Source: Candidatus Thorarchaeota archaeon
Lineage (GTDB): Archaea; Asgardarchaeota; Thorarchaeia; Thorarchaeales; Thorarchaeaceae
Direction: 5' to 3'
NCBI GenBank assembly: GCA_030638785.1
Contig: DAOWDY010000055.1
Location: forward strand, 1-18,533
Length of the DNA: 18,533 nucleotides
The notes under the pieces: model-generated
Databases searched by the model: none
Seen by the model: the letters and a program-made list of their open reading frames with translations, nothing else
What the model was told of the DNA's origin: nothing
Made by a program: the position numbers and the translations under genes
In this document: piece after piece, positions 1-6,185 of the stretch
Layout: each line of letters begins with the position of its first letter
How positions within the stretch are numbered: the stretch's first letter is position 1

Positions 1-2
1 AA

Positions 3-1052
3 CTAAGATCTTTAGACCAACATAACGATCTTCGCATTCGTGTCAATGCCTATCTTCCATTAAGCTGGCAATTTGATAGATTTGGGGATTGGTACCAAGC
101 CTACGAACCTGAACATGAATACAGTTCCAAGTTAAGGATTGCAGGAGTTAAGATCTTCATGGATGGTTGGTACACTAATTGGAACCACTTTTTCGACCAA
201 GCAGAGCTGGAGTCATTGATACAGGAGGCTCATGATGAGGGGTTCCAAATAGCTATTCACAGTGCAACTGATAATGGCACAGATATTGTCCTGAACGCCC
301 TAGAAACGGTCTTGGGAGGAGAATCAAACGAACTCTATCGTCATCGAATCGAACATCTTGTCTTACTCAGGGATGACCAAATTGAGCGATTAAGCAACCT
401 TGGAATCATCGCTTCATTTCACCTCCCATGGTTTACTTCGGATTGGAAACAAGCTGGTTCATACCCGATTCTTCAGGAATATTCACATCTTGTGGCAAGA
501 TGGCGAGATATTCTTCAAGCTGGGATACCTTCCCTCGGAAGCACAGATTTTCCTTGGATGTCGCAAAATATCAGGTCTGCATTGAAAATTGTCTCAATGG
601 CAGTCACAAGGGTTGGAATCAGCGGACTAACACCTACTGACTGGATGTTGAATCAGACTCTCAGTGTAGAACAAACACTTAGGCTCCTTACAATCGATGC
701 AGCCTATGGCACTTTTCAAGAAGACATCAAGGGAAGTATCAAGGTCGGTAAACTTGCAGACTTGGTAGTTCTCTCAGATAATCCCTTGACAGTTCCAGAA
801 AGCAGTTTGGCTGACATAGAGGTCTTGATGACCATGGTTGGGGGGGTCATAGAATATTCTGCCTCTGATCAACACTTTCTATGTTCGAGTGAGCTTAATT
901 CTACTAACTATCTATTGCATAAATCGAGCGTGTCAGATAATAGGAAGCTAGTAAATTTGGAACTATTAGTCACTGATACTAAGAATAAGAATGGTGGACC
1001 GGGCGAGATTCGAACTCGCGGCCTTTTCCATGCTAAGAAAGGATCAATATAA
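3..1052 (+). CDS. Amidohydrolase family 3 (YtcJ-like) protein, 5'-truncated by window edge
   Basis: The reading frame is open from base 3, so the N-terminus, including the usual HxH metal site, lies outside the window. The visible part follows the amidohydrolase-3/YtcJ order: AGVKIFMDG (the family's xxKxFxDG lysine strand), IHSATDNG in place of the usual HAIGD, RHRIEH, GIPSLGSTDFPW (normally GSDxP, the metal-binding Asp), then the C-terminal strand GKLADLVVLSDNP typical of the composite beta domain. Such enzymes hydrolyse C-N bonds; the substrate cannot be told. The family normally ends near the MVGGVIEY strand, about residue 280 of the visible part. This ORF continues for some 65 more residues with no domain character and terminates inside a tRNA-Ala fragment read antisense (GGPGEIRTRG). 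The tail is therefore probably acquired from the repeat, or an upstream stop was lost. Confidence 0.85.
   Translation, partial: LRSLDQHNDLRIRVNAYLPLSWQFDRFGDWYQAYEPEHEYSSKLRIAGVKIFMDGWYTNWNHFFDQAELESLIQEAHDEGFQIAIHSATDNGTDIVLNALETVLGGESNELYRHRIEHLVLLRDDQIERLSNLGIIASFHLPWFTSDWKQAGSYPILQEYSHLVARWRDILQAGIPSLGSTDFPWMSQNIRSALKIVSMAVTRVGISGLTPTDWMLNQTLSVEQTLRLLTIDAAYGTFQEDIKGSIKVGKLADLVVLSDNPLTVPESSLADIEVLMTMVGGVIEYSASDQHFLCSSELNSTNYLLHKSSVSDNRKLVNLELLVTDTKNKNGGPGEIRTRGLFHAKKGSI
992..1045 (-). repeat. tRNA-Ala 3' fragment A (D-stem 3' strand to CCA, no intron)
   Basis: Read on the minus strand it runs from GATC (3' strand of the D-stem) through an anticodon arm with loop TTAGCAT, variable loop AGGCC, a fully paired T-arm GCGAG-TTCGAAT-CTCGC, acceptor strand CCGGTCC, A and CCA. 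The canonical intron at 37/38 of the intact gene is absent. The anticodon-stem pairs are partly lost. No acceptor 5' strand follows within 100 nt, so it cannot be a complete tRNA. Confidence 0.85.
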
Positions 1053-1106
1053 CTCAACGAAAACGTGATATGAACTCGGGTTATAACTATCTGGGGAGTA
1101 AGTTTG

Positions 1107-1565
1107 ATGGAAAAGCGAGACGCTCGTTTTATTGGTAAGGTGTTGGTATTCTTAGGCTTGATATTCTTCCTTATCCCTATTCCTGCTTTTGTTTATTGGA
1201 TTGGGAATCCCTATGATGCATTTGTTCCCCAATTCTCAGACATCCTTATCCTTGGTGGATTAATTTTCCTAGGAGTCATTATAGCTTCTGGTGGAGTAAA
1301 GATTATTCTAAGATTCGAAGAAGTGCAACCATTTCTTACTAGGGGCGGCGAGTACATTCACTCTGCTGAAATTTGGAAGAAAGTAAATGAGTCAGGATTG
1401 TACCTCACATCATGTGGGAGAGTGGTGTCAATAAACCAAACTTCGAAAGCAACAGCGCATGTCGGATATAGACTTGCTACTGCTGAACGCGCAACTTGCC
1501 GCGATTGTAATCTTAGAGATGGGAGCGCGATAATGGACGCAGTTACAAGTGAGCGAGGATGGTAG
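1107..1565 (+). CDS. Two-TM membrane protein with Cys/His C-terminal domain (paralogue of 1769-2212)
   Basis: 152 residues from the ATG at 1107, preceded by GGGGAG at 1093-1098; a TTG at 1104 is less likely. A TATA-like GTTATAAC lies at about 1080-1087. Two hydrophobic helices (about residues 10-31 and 47-68) form a hairpin, followed by a probably cytoplasmic tail with TSCGRVVSINQ, TAHVGY and TCRDCNLR. The spacing C-x14-H-x12-C-x2-C suggests a small metal site, but this is inference and the family is not recognised. The tail is about 70% identical by eye to the gene in the next interval, while the membrane halves differ strongly. It is the only gene between tRNA-Ala fragments A and B. Confidence 0.75.
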   Translation: MEKRDARFIGKVLVFLGLIFFLIPIPAFVYWIGNPYDAFVPQFSDILILGGLIFLGVIIASGGVKIILRFEEVQPFLTRGGEYIHSAEIWKKVNESGLYLTSCGRVVSINQTSKATAHVGYRLATAERATCRDCNLRDGSAIMDAVTSERGW

Positions 1566-1653
1566 AGTAGAAACGTGACAAAGGTTTCATGCTGAAAATA
1601 CGATGAAGTTCTTTGGGACGCTTTCTCTTGTACAAAGTTTTGATATTGAAAAG

Positions 1654-1709
1654 TGGTGGACCGGGCGAGATTCGAACTCACGGCCTCCTCCACTTTGGTA
1701 GGCATACGT
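1654..1709 (-). repeat. tRNA-Ala 3' fragment B (intron 3' half to CCA)
   Basis: On the minus strand it begins inside the 37/38 intron (ACGTATGCCTACC, matching the intron of the intact gene), then has the anticodon 3' stem GGAGG, variable loop AGGCC, T-arm GTGAG/CTCGC (one T-G wobble), CCGGTCC, A and CCA. It has no anticodon, D-arm or acceptor 5' strand. The flank beyond the CCA (ATTGAAAAG on the plus strand) is shared with fragment C. Confidence 0.88.
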
Positions 1710-1768
1710 GTGATTTGGCGAAAACATGAAAAACGATTGATGCCTAAGTGTACAAGGAAGGGAACAAG

Positions 1769-2212
1769 ATGAATGAAAGGCATTATCGTATCATAGGGTG
1801 GGCATTGACACTCATTGGAATTGCAATTCTTCTTTCCCCTATCTTTTTCGGTGTGCTTGTTCCTCAACTATTACTCATCCTCGAGGATACCGTATTCAAT
1901 TCCATAGGATCCTTTTTCCTAGGATTAACTGTTACGTGTAGCGGAATGATTATTCTCAGAAGATTCAGAAAGGTACAACTGTTTCTTACTAAAGGCGGTG
2001 AGCCGATACACTCAGCAGAAGTTTGGAAGAAAGGAACTGAATCGGGAATGTACCTCACTTCATGTGGACGAGTGGTGTCGATAAATCAATCTTCGGAAGG
2101 AACAGCGCATGTTGGATACAAACTTGCTACTGCTCAACGCACAACTTGTCGTGATTGTAGTTTAAGAGAAGGGAGAGCGATAATAGATTCAGCCAGTCGT
2201 AAAGAATATTGA
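1769..2212 (+). CDS. Two-TM membrane protein with Cys/His C-terminal domain (paralogue of 1107-1565)
   Basis: 147 residues from the ATG at 1769, with AAGGAAGGGA just upstream at 1754-1763; the upstream in-frame GTG at 1748 would place the ribosome site inside the gene. Two membrane helices (about residues 8-31 and 44-66) are followed by VQLFLTKGGEPIHSAEVWKK, then SCGRVVSINQ, TAHVGY and TCRDCSLR, with the same C-x14-H-x12-C-x2-C spacing as its neighbour. Conservation is concentrated in the tail, so selection acts on the Cys/His domain. The stop is 4 nt from the CCA end of tRNA fragment C, and the gene fills its interval. Function unknown. Confidence 0.75.
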   Translation: MNERHYRIIGWALTLIGIAILLSPIFFGVLVPQLLLILEDTVFNSIGSFFLGLTVTCSGMIILRRFRKVQLFLTKGGEPIHSAEVWKKGTESGMYLTSCGRVVSINQSSEGTAHVGYKLATAQRTTCRDCSLREGRAIIDSASRKEY

Positions 2213-2216
2213 AAAG

Positions 2217-2262
2217 TGGTGGACCGGGTGAGATTCGAACTCACTAGTTCAATATTGCTTAA
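2217..2262 (-). repeat. tRNA-Ala 3' fragment C (T-arm and acceptor; decayed anticodon arm)
   Basis: The secure part is 2217-2244: T-arm GTGAG-TTCGAAT-CTCAC, CCGGTCC, A and CCA on the minus strand. The next bases (to about 2262) keep a GCA at the spacing expected for anticodon positions 35-37, which may be chance. The TAA stop of the minus-strand beta-helix gene (2259-2261) lies inside this decayed stretch. Confidence 0.85.
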
Positions 2263-3245
2263 CCCCTTCTACGATATCGATAGGTGATCAAGCAAAGTAC
2301 AGGAATAATAACTACTCCTAACACTACGAGAGAGATGATATAATCTGAAGGAACACTGTCTGGGGCTCCTTCGTTTATTGGATACAAGTCTGATGCGTCC
2401 GAAGGTCCATCTATAGAGTACGATTCAGAACCAGAATAGTCACTCCAGAAATTACCAGTATTCTGTCCATCATCATACCAGAGGTTTTGCGAGCCCTCAT
2501 CATATCCTTGACTCGTGAGGGTTCCTGTCCTCTCACCATCAATTCTATATGTATCCTCATATCCATTATCAAGGAAGACATTATGGTGGATAAGATTCGA
2601 ATTGGATGTCCCCACAAACGCCAAGCCATGTTGAGAGCTATTCTCAATCCGGTTGTATGTTATGATATTATTGTCGGAATATCGAATGTTAATTCCTTGA
2701 TACGTACTATCACTGATGTTGTTTCGAGTGATGGTACATCTATCTGCTAGATTAAGGTGGATACCTTGAGCGAATCCATAGCACTGGTTCCCTTCTATTG
2801 TGGCGTTCCTTAGCTCAACTGCAACGACTCCAGCGCCGTTCATGCTAGTCGATATGCATGTATTGTTTACAATTAATCCAGTTTCATCCGCAATATCCCA
2901 ACACTCTATGCCGATGTAATCTGAAACGATGTAACAATCTTTTATCACAAAATATACAGTTGTATACCTAATCGAAATTGCTACACTATGCGAGCCGGAA
3001 GCTGTTATGTTCAAAAATTCAATGAGGTACGGGTCCTGCGAGCTACCCGAACCCTCAAAGTCATAGTCCGAGAAAGCCGCATTTGATTCGATGATTATAG
3101 GTGTATGTTCTTCGAGATAGATAGATGAAAGACTCGAAACGTAAGAATCTGTCACGATATGGGTATTATCATGAATGATAGTTGGCTGAATCCATATCAT
3201 TAGTAAAGAGCATAGAATGAGTGCGACCCTTTTTTTGATGAACAT
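2259..3245 (-). CDS. Secreted, C-terminally anchored parallel beta-helix (NosD-like) protein
   Basis: 328 residues. An N-terminal signal peptide (about residues 5-24) is followed by the entry motif FEGSGSSQDPYLIEFLNIT, common before archaeal NosD/CASH-type right-handed beta-helix repeats, then repeated turns of about 22 residues with N/D-rich corners (for example CTITRNNISD and NIITYNRIEN). A C-terminal membrane helix (about residues 304-323) ends in YRYRRRG, so the protein probably sits outside the cell with a short cytoplasmic tail. Such proteins bind or modify surface glycans or act as adhesins; no catalytic residue can be assigned. The ATG at 3245 is 19-27 nt from a TATA box, suggesting a leaderless message. 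The stop codon lies in tRNA fragment C. The same architecture is seen at 7826-9379. Confidence 0.85.
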   Translation of the reverse strand: MFIKKRVALILCSLLMIWIQPTIIHDNTHIVTDSYVSSLSSIYLEEHTPIIIESNAAFSDYDFEGSGSSQDPYLIEFLNITASGSHSVAISIRYTTVYFVIKDCYIVSDYIGIECWDIADETGLIVNNTCISTSMNGAGVVAVELRNATIEGNQCYGFAQGIHLNLADRCTITRNNISDSTYQGINIRYSDNNIITYNRIENSSQHGLAFVGTSNSNLIHHNVFLDNGYEDTYRIDGERTGTLTSQGYDEGSQNLWYDDGQNTGNFWSDYSGSESYSIDGPSDASDLYPINEGAPDSVPSDYIISLVVLGVVIIPVLCLITYRYRRRG

Positions 3246-3263
3246 ACAGTAGCTCTACTAGCT

Positions 3264-3272
3264 TCTATATTA
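3264..3272 (-). promoter_or_regulatory. TATA box for the beta-helix gene
   Basis: TAATATAGA on the minus strand, centred about 23 nt upstream of the ATG at 3245. This matches the archaeal TATA-to-start distance of a leaderless transcript. Confidence 0.5.
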
Positions 3273-3351
3273 GGGAATGAGATTGACGCAATTATCCTAA
3301 CTAGTTCAAAATAATTGGCGGAAGTATGCAACAATTCTGAAGAAATTGAAG

Positions 3352-3397
3352 TGGTGGACCGGGTGAGATTCGAACTCGCGACATCACGAAATGCAAA
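3352..3397 (-). repeat. tRNA-Ala 3' fragment D
   Basis: On the minus strand: T-arm GCGAG-TTCGAAT-CTCAC (one C-A mismatch), CCGGTCC, A and CCA are clear (3352-3379). Upstream, TTTGCAT sits near the place of an intronless anticodon loop (TGC), but its stems are not paired. The inner end abuts the TATA-like sequence of the next plus-strand gene. Confidence 0.82.
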
Positions 3398-3404
3398 GTT
3401 ATAA
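3397..3404 (+). promoter_or_regulatory. TATA-like box for the 4-TM protein gene
   Basis: AGTTATAA lies about 24 nt upstream of the GTG at 3425, where no Shine-Dalgarno sequence is visible. This suggests a leaderless message. A similar GTTATAAC precedes the gene at 1107. Confidence 0.4.
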
Positions 3405-3424
3405 CCTTTCAATCCTTACAAAAT

Positions 3425-3985
3425 GTGAGGTTTCGTGAGTTGGATGGGGCATATCTAGAATCTAGACCAAAAGGCATTAGGACTGCCAAGGTGATTATTG
3501 GGCTATCCTTAATTCTCCCATATCTAGTTGGTTGGCTGATTGAGGAAGAATTTCATAATTTCATGATGTATGCACCAACATGGGTAGTGCTCATTAGTGA
3601 GTGGCAAACTGCCGGGGGACCAACTCCAATGGCTTTACTCATGTTTGTCTATTGGATACCTTATGTCTTCGTAGGATACCAGTCATACAGATTTGCTCAG
3701 GGAAGGTACTCCAGTGTTGGTCGGTATATCATAGGAGTTGTTTTCGTCACACTCGTAGCAATCTTATTCACACTATCATTAATGAACACCCCAATGGCTT
3801 CAATTAATGAAATTCAGTACTTCCCTACTGTGATTCCACTGCCGCTGGTTTCTATTCTAGCTATAGTATTGATACCTCTTCTGCGTCCGATTGTGTTGAC
3901 ATCTTCATGGGATAGCCCCAAGCAAGATGTGTTTTTACAGGAGGATACAGTAGTTCCCGTTCAGGATGCAGACTCTCAAGAATGA
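3425..3985 (+). CDS. Four-TM membrane protein, unknown family
   Basis: 186 residues from a GTG start. The start rests on the TATA distance, because there is no ribosome site; a later start near the first helix is possible. Hydrophobic segments lie at about residues 20-40, 60-85, 97-119 and 132-156, with a polar acidic tail. Motifs MFVYWIPYVFVGY and FPTVIPLPLVSIL have loose counterparts (LPYTFMRIIFA and LPIPIMLVLG) in the 4-TM protein at 5474-5935, so the two may be remote relatives; this is a weak inference. The stop codon is 2 nt from the CCA end of tRNA fragment E, and the gene is alone in its interval. Confidence 0.65.
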   Translation: MRFRELDGAYLESRPKGIRTAKVIIGLSLILPYLVGWLIEEEFHNFMMYAPTWVVLISEWQTAGGPTPMALLMFVYWIPYVFVGYQSYRFAQGRYSSVGRYIIGVVFVTLVAILFTLSLMNTPMASINEIQYFPTVIPLPLVSILAIVLIPLLRPIVLTSSWDSPKQDVFLQEDTVVPVQDADSQE

Positions 3986-3986
3986 A

Positions 3987-4066
3987 TGGTGGACCGGGCG
4001 AGATTTGAACTCACGACCTCCTCCACTTTGGTAAGCGTACGAAATGTACTACCAATGCCAAGGGAG
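3987..4066 (-). repeat. tRNA-Ala 3' fragment E (anticodon arm with intron to CCA)
   Basis: On the minus strand: CTCCC-TTGGCA with anticodon GGC, an intron of about 30 nt whose ends pair (TTGGTA with TACCAA), the 3' stem GGAGG, variable loop AGGTC, T-arm GTGAG-TTCAAAT-CTCGC, CCGGTCC, A and CCA. The D-arm and acceptor 5' strand are missing. It begins about 20 nt beyond the stop of the minus-strand PepSY-like gene and lies between two convergent genes. Confidence 0.9.
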
Positions 4067-4087
4067 TTGCTGATAGAAACTGAAACA

Positions 4088-5248
4088 CTATGAGGAATAT
4101 CTCTTTCGAATATAGTGGTTCGATATAATTGCAAATACAAAACCGACAGCAAGCCCACTGACTATAGGTATAACACCGCTAGGAAGCTGTGGATTACTGC
4201 TTGCAGAGAAAGGTGGAGGACCATTTGTCCGAAGTTCCTGCAACACTTCTCCCGTATATGCATCAACGAATACTACTTTCAATTTACCATGATGATCTAT
4301 ATAATTCACCCAGGATAGTCTGATTTGTGGAGATCCATCTGACGATTCTAACGCGTCTATATCAATAAGCACTATCTTGGCTGTCAGAATAGTTACGTTC
4401 TCGGACTCAAAGTGATTTTGCGTTATAGTATTTGAATCCCATTCAGATATGATTCCGGTTGTTGGTATTTGACTTACTTTAGTCCATCTGTATCCGAATT
4501 GTGTAACTACTCCAGTGATTTTGTTGACTCTCAGAATGATTCCTTCATATGAATAATCGGGGTTGATATTTGGATCAATAGGATATGATCCTACAGGGAT
4601 TACTCCTTCATAGTGTCGAAATATTATGTAGTAATTACGTGGGTCAGAGGAGAAATTGAGAGAACCAAAGTACTGTGCATTCTCAGGAATCGAGTAATTA
4701 TTCTCTTCAAGAAAATCAAATGCACTCTGTTCGGCAATTTCTGCTGAGATATAGGATTCATTCTCATAGAATGGATTAGGTACATCTATTTTCAGTGATG
4801 ATAAATTCCAACCGATTACTTCACCTGTGATGGCGTTAACATGAACTTGTGTTATAATATGAGGTCCTTCAATGAGAAGAACCCATGTAGGCCTTGGACC
4901 TGCTATATGGTGGTGACCAACAGTAAGATTCTGAATGACAACTTCATCAAAAATGGAACTGAGAAATGAATATGCTGCATTCGTAGCTTCAGATATTGAA
5001 ATCAAAGATTGATCCCACAAAGAAGAATCAATTCTAAACGACTGCTCGTCAGATTCCATTCCAGTCATATCAAAGACAGGACTCTTCCCATTAAATTCAA
5101 GGTCTTTGAAGATAGTTTCGGAAATCCTAATTCCTTCTGCATCTGAGGGTAGAACATATTGAGATGCTTGAGCAACTACAACAACTCCGAGAAACAGCCC
5201 GATTACAAATGCAGTAATTACTACTCGACTACGTATTACTCCAACCAC
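4088..5248 (-). CDS. Secreted PepSY-like protein with C-terminal membrane anchor
   Basis: 386 residues. The GTG at 5248 follows a good ribosome site (GGAGAGGAAATC). The N-terminal signal anchor (about residues 8-29) is followed by an extracellular region with three strand-turn motifs typical of PepSY/YpeB-like domains: VHVNAITGEVIGW, ILRVNKITGVVTQFG and VVFVDAYTGEVLQ. A C-terminal helix (about residues 357-378) ends in RKRYSS. PepSY domains often inhibit or chaperone secreted proteases, but no protease is encoded nearby, so the role is open. A TATA-like GATATATGC lies at about 5285-5293. The gene is alone between tRNA fragments E and F. Confidence 0.7.
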   Translation of the reverse strand: MVGVIRSRVVITAFVIGLFLGVVVVAQASQYVLPSDAEGIRISETIFKDLEFNGKSPVFDMTGMESDEQSFRIDSSLWDQSLISISEATNAAYSFLSSIFDEVVIQNLTVGHHHIAGPRPTWVLLIEGPHIITQVHVNAITGEVIGWNLSSLKIDVPNPFYENESYISAEIAEQSAFDFLEENNYSIPENAQYFGSLNFSSDPRNYYIIFRHYEGVIPVGSYPIDPNINPDYSYEGIILRVNKITGVVTQFGYRWTKVSQIPTTGIISEWDSNTITQNHFESENVTILTAKIVLIDIDALESSDGSPQIRLSWVNYIDHHGKLKVVFVDAYTGEVLQELRTNGPPPFSASSNPQLPSGVIPIVSGLAVGFVFAIISNHYIRKRYSS

Positions 5249-5360
5249 GATTTCCTCTCCAGATAGTATGTGTGATTGTTTAGTGCATATATCTCTAATA
5301 GACTAACTTTTTCATACCTGTGGATTCGATTTATCGAGAGTTGTAAGAAGGGAAAATGAA

Positions 5361-5410
5361 TGGTGGACCAGGCGAGATTCGAACTTGCGATCTTCTCTAT
5401 GCCTGTGATT
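5361..5410 (-). repeat. tRNA-Ala 3' fragment F (decayed, intronless)
   Basis: On the minus strand: GGCAT at the anticodon position, then AGAGA, AGATC, T-arm GCAAG-TTCGAAT-CTCGC (one mismatch), CTGGTCC, A and CCA. The loop passes straight into the 3' stem with no intron. The acceptor strand carries one change (CTGGTCC for CCGGTCC). It is the most diverged of the clear 3' copies, although it is nearest to the intact gene. Confidence 0.78.
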
Positions 5411-5473
5411 CTTGCTAGCGCCAAAATCAACTGATAAAAGCCAATTTTCTATGAATAGTTGACGAATGTTTGC

Positions 5474-5935
5474 ATGAGTGTGAGTGAAGTGGGCGAATCA
5501 ACTCCATATGACAGGGTGCGCTATTCAATCGTAACTATAGCAATGCTGGTAATAGCCTTTGTTTTGCCATTCGCATATCGTGTTGATGTTGGGCCAGGTC
5601 CAGATTCAATCCAATCTATGTTGTGGGATTATATTGAATCAAGCTGGTATTCTGGATTTAGATTCTGGAACCCCCTTGAAACACTACCTTACACCTTTAT
5701 GAGAATAATATTCGCGTTATTGCTAGCCCGAACATACACACGAAAAACAACTCCTAAGAAAACACTCCTCGTGGGCATCGTGGCAGAATTTCAACCATTT
5801 CTGATATCAGTACCGTTAGTTTTTCTAATTGATTGGCCAGGTGATCCTTGGGTGCCTCTATACTTGCCTATTCCAATTATGTTAGTTCTTGGAGTGTTTT
5901 TCCTTCTTATCCTCAAGCATAAGAAAAACCTATGA
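5474..5935 (+). CDS. Four-TM membrane protein, unknown family
   Basis: 153 residues from the ATG at 5474; a TTG at 5459 would add five residues and sits about 25 nt from a TATA-like TGATAAAAG, so the start is uncertain. Hydrophobic segments lie at about residues 17-37, 63-84, 98-117 and 125-147, and the protein ends in a basic tail (LKHKKNL). The loop after helix 1 has DVGPGPDSIQSML. No family is recognised; a distant link to the 4-TM protein at 3425-3985 is possible. It is the only gene between tRNA fragment F and the intact tRNA-Ala, convergent with the tRNA. Confidence 0.65.
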   Translation: MSVSEVGESTPYDRVRYSIVTIAMLVIAFVLPFAYRVDVGPGPDSIQSMLWDYIESSWYSGFRFWNPLETLPYTFMRIIFALLLARTYTRKTTPKKTLLVGIVAEFQPFLISVPLVFLIDWPGDPWVPLYLPIPIMLVLGVFFLLILKHKKNL

Positions 5936-5964
5936 GTGAAAATCAATTGCCAGGAAAGAAGAAA

Positions 5965-6102
5965 TGGTGGACCGGGTGAGATTCGAACTCACGACCTCCT
6001 CCACTTCGGTAGGCATACGTAATGTACTACCTTTGCCAAGGAGGCGATCTCTCCCTGCTCCACACACGAATGTATGGAACAACCGGGCTGATCTACCGGC
6101 CC
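5965..6102 (-). tRNA. tRNA-Ala(GGC) with two introns
   Basis: All parts are present on the minus strand. The acceptor GGGCCGG (6102-6096) pairs with CCGGTCC, giving a G3-U70 pair, the alanine identity element. The D-stem is GATC/GATC. The anticodon stem CCTCC/GGAGG encloses loop TTGGCA with anticodon GGC at 6037-6035. The T-arm is GTGAG-TTCGAAT-CTCAC, followed by A and an encoded CCA. One intron of about 30 nt lies at 37/38 (about 6033-6004). A second insertion of about 30 nt interrupts the D-loop; it folds as an 11-bp hairpin (TGTTCCATACA with TGTGTGGAGCA) capped by TTCG. Exact splice points need a bulge-helix-bulge check. Mature length would be near 77 nt. It is the only complete member among the repeats around it. 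Confidence 0.9.
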
Positions 6103-6170
6103 ATATGCACAGCAAGTGCGATTCGCTTTGCACGCTGGAACGGTTAAAAGAATTGTGGAGTGAAACCAGA
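6103..6170 (-). repeat. 5' flank of tRNA-Ala, repeated at 7748-7813 and in part at 9483-9501
   Basis: The sequence between the tRNA start and the motif TTGTGGAGTGAAACCAGA (plus strand) is repeated, with mismatches, beyond the next gene at 7748-7813. Its outer end alone recurs at 9483-9501. The outer limit is nearly the same in all three, a few bases from the neighbouring stop codon in two. Confidence 0.85.
6141..6150 (-). promoter_or_regulatory. Candidate TATA box of tRNA-Ala
   Basis: CTTTTAACCG on the minus strand, about 44 nt upstream of the mature 5' end. This would allow a leader of roughly 17 nt. The copy at 7788-7797 reads CTTCTAACCG, a weaker box. Confidence 0.35.
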
Positions 6171-6185
6171 TATCTTGTCATTGGT

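Noticed and set aside
992..5410. Calling fragments A-F complete tRNA genes
   Set aside because: No acceptor 5' strand (GGGCCGG) lies near any of them, and most lack an intact D-arm or anticodon stem.
5416..5434. AGCGCCAAAATCAACTGAT near fragment F, resembling AGCGCCAAAATCACTGAT at 18487-18504
   Set aside because: A short match with one indel and no shared context; it may be chance. Noted because the second site is at the window edge, where a longer match cannot be excluded.
1358..6181. Minus-strand frames containing SSNLARST-like phrases (1358-1867, 3200-3412, 3976-4158, 5236-5430, 5930-6181)
   Set aside because: The shared phrase is the translated tRNA T-arm. The frames overlap real genes or repeats and have no start signals, so they are artefacts of the repeats.
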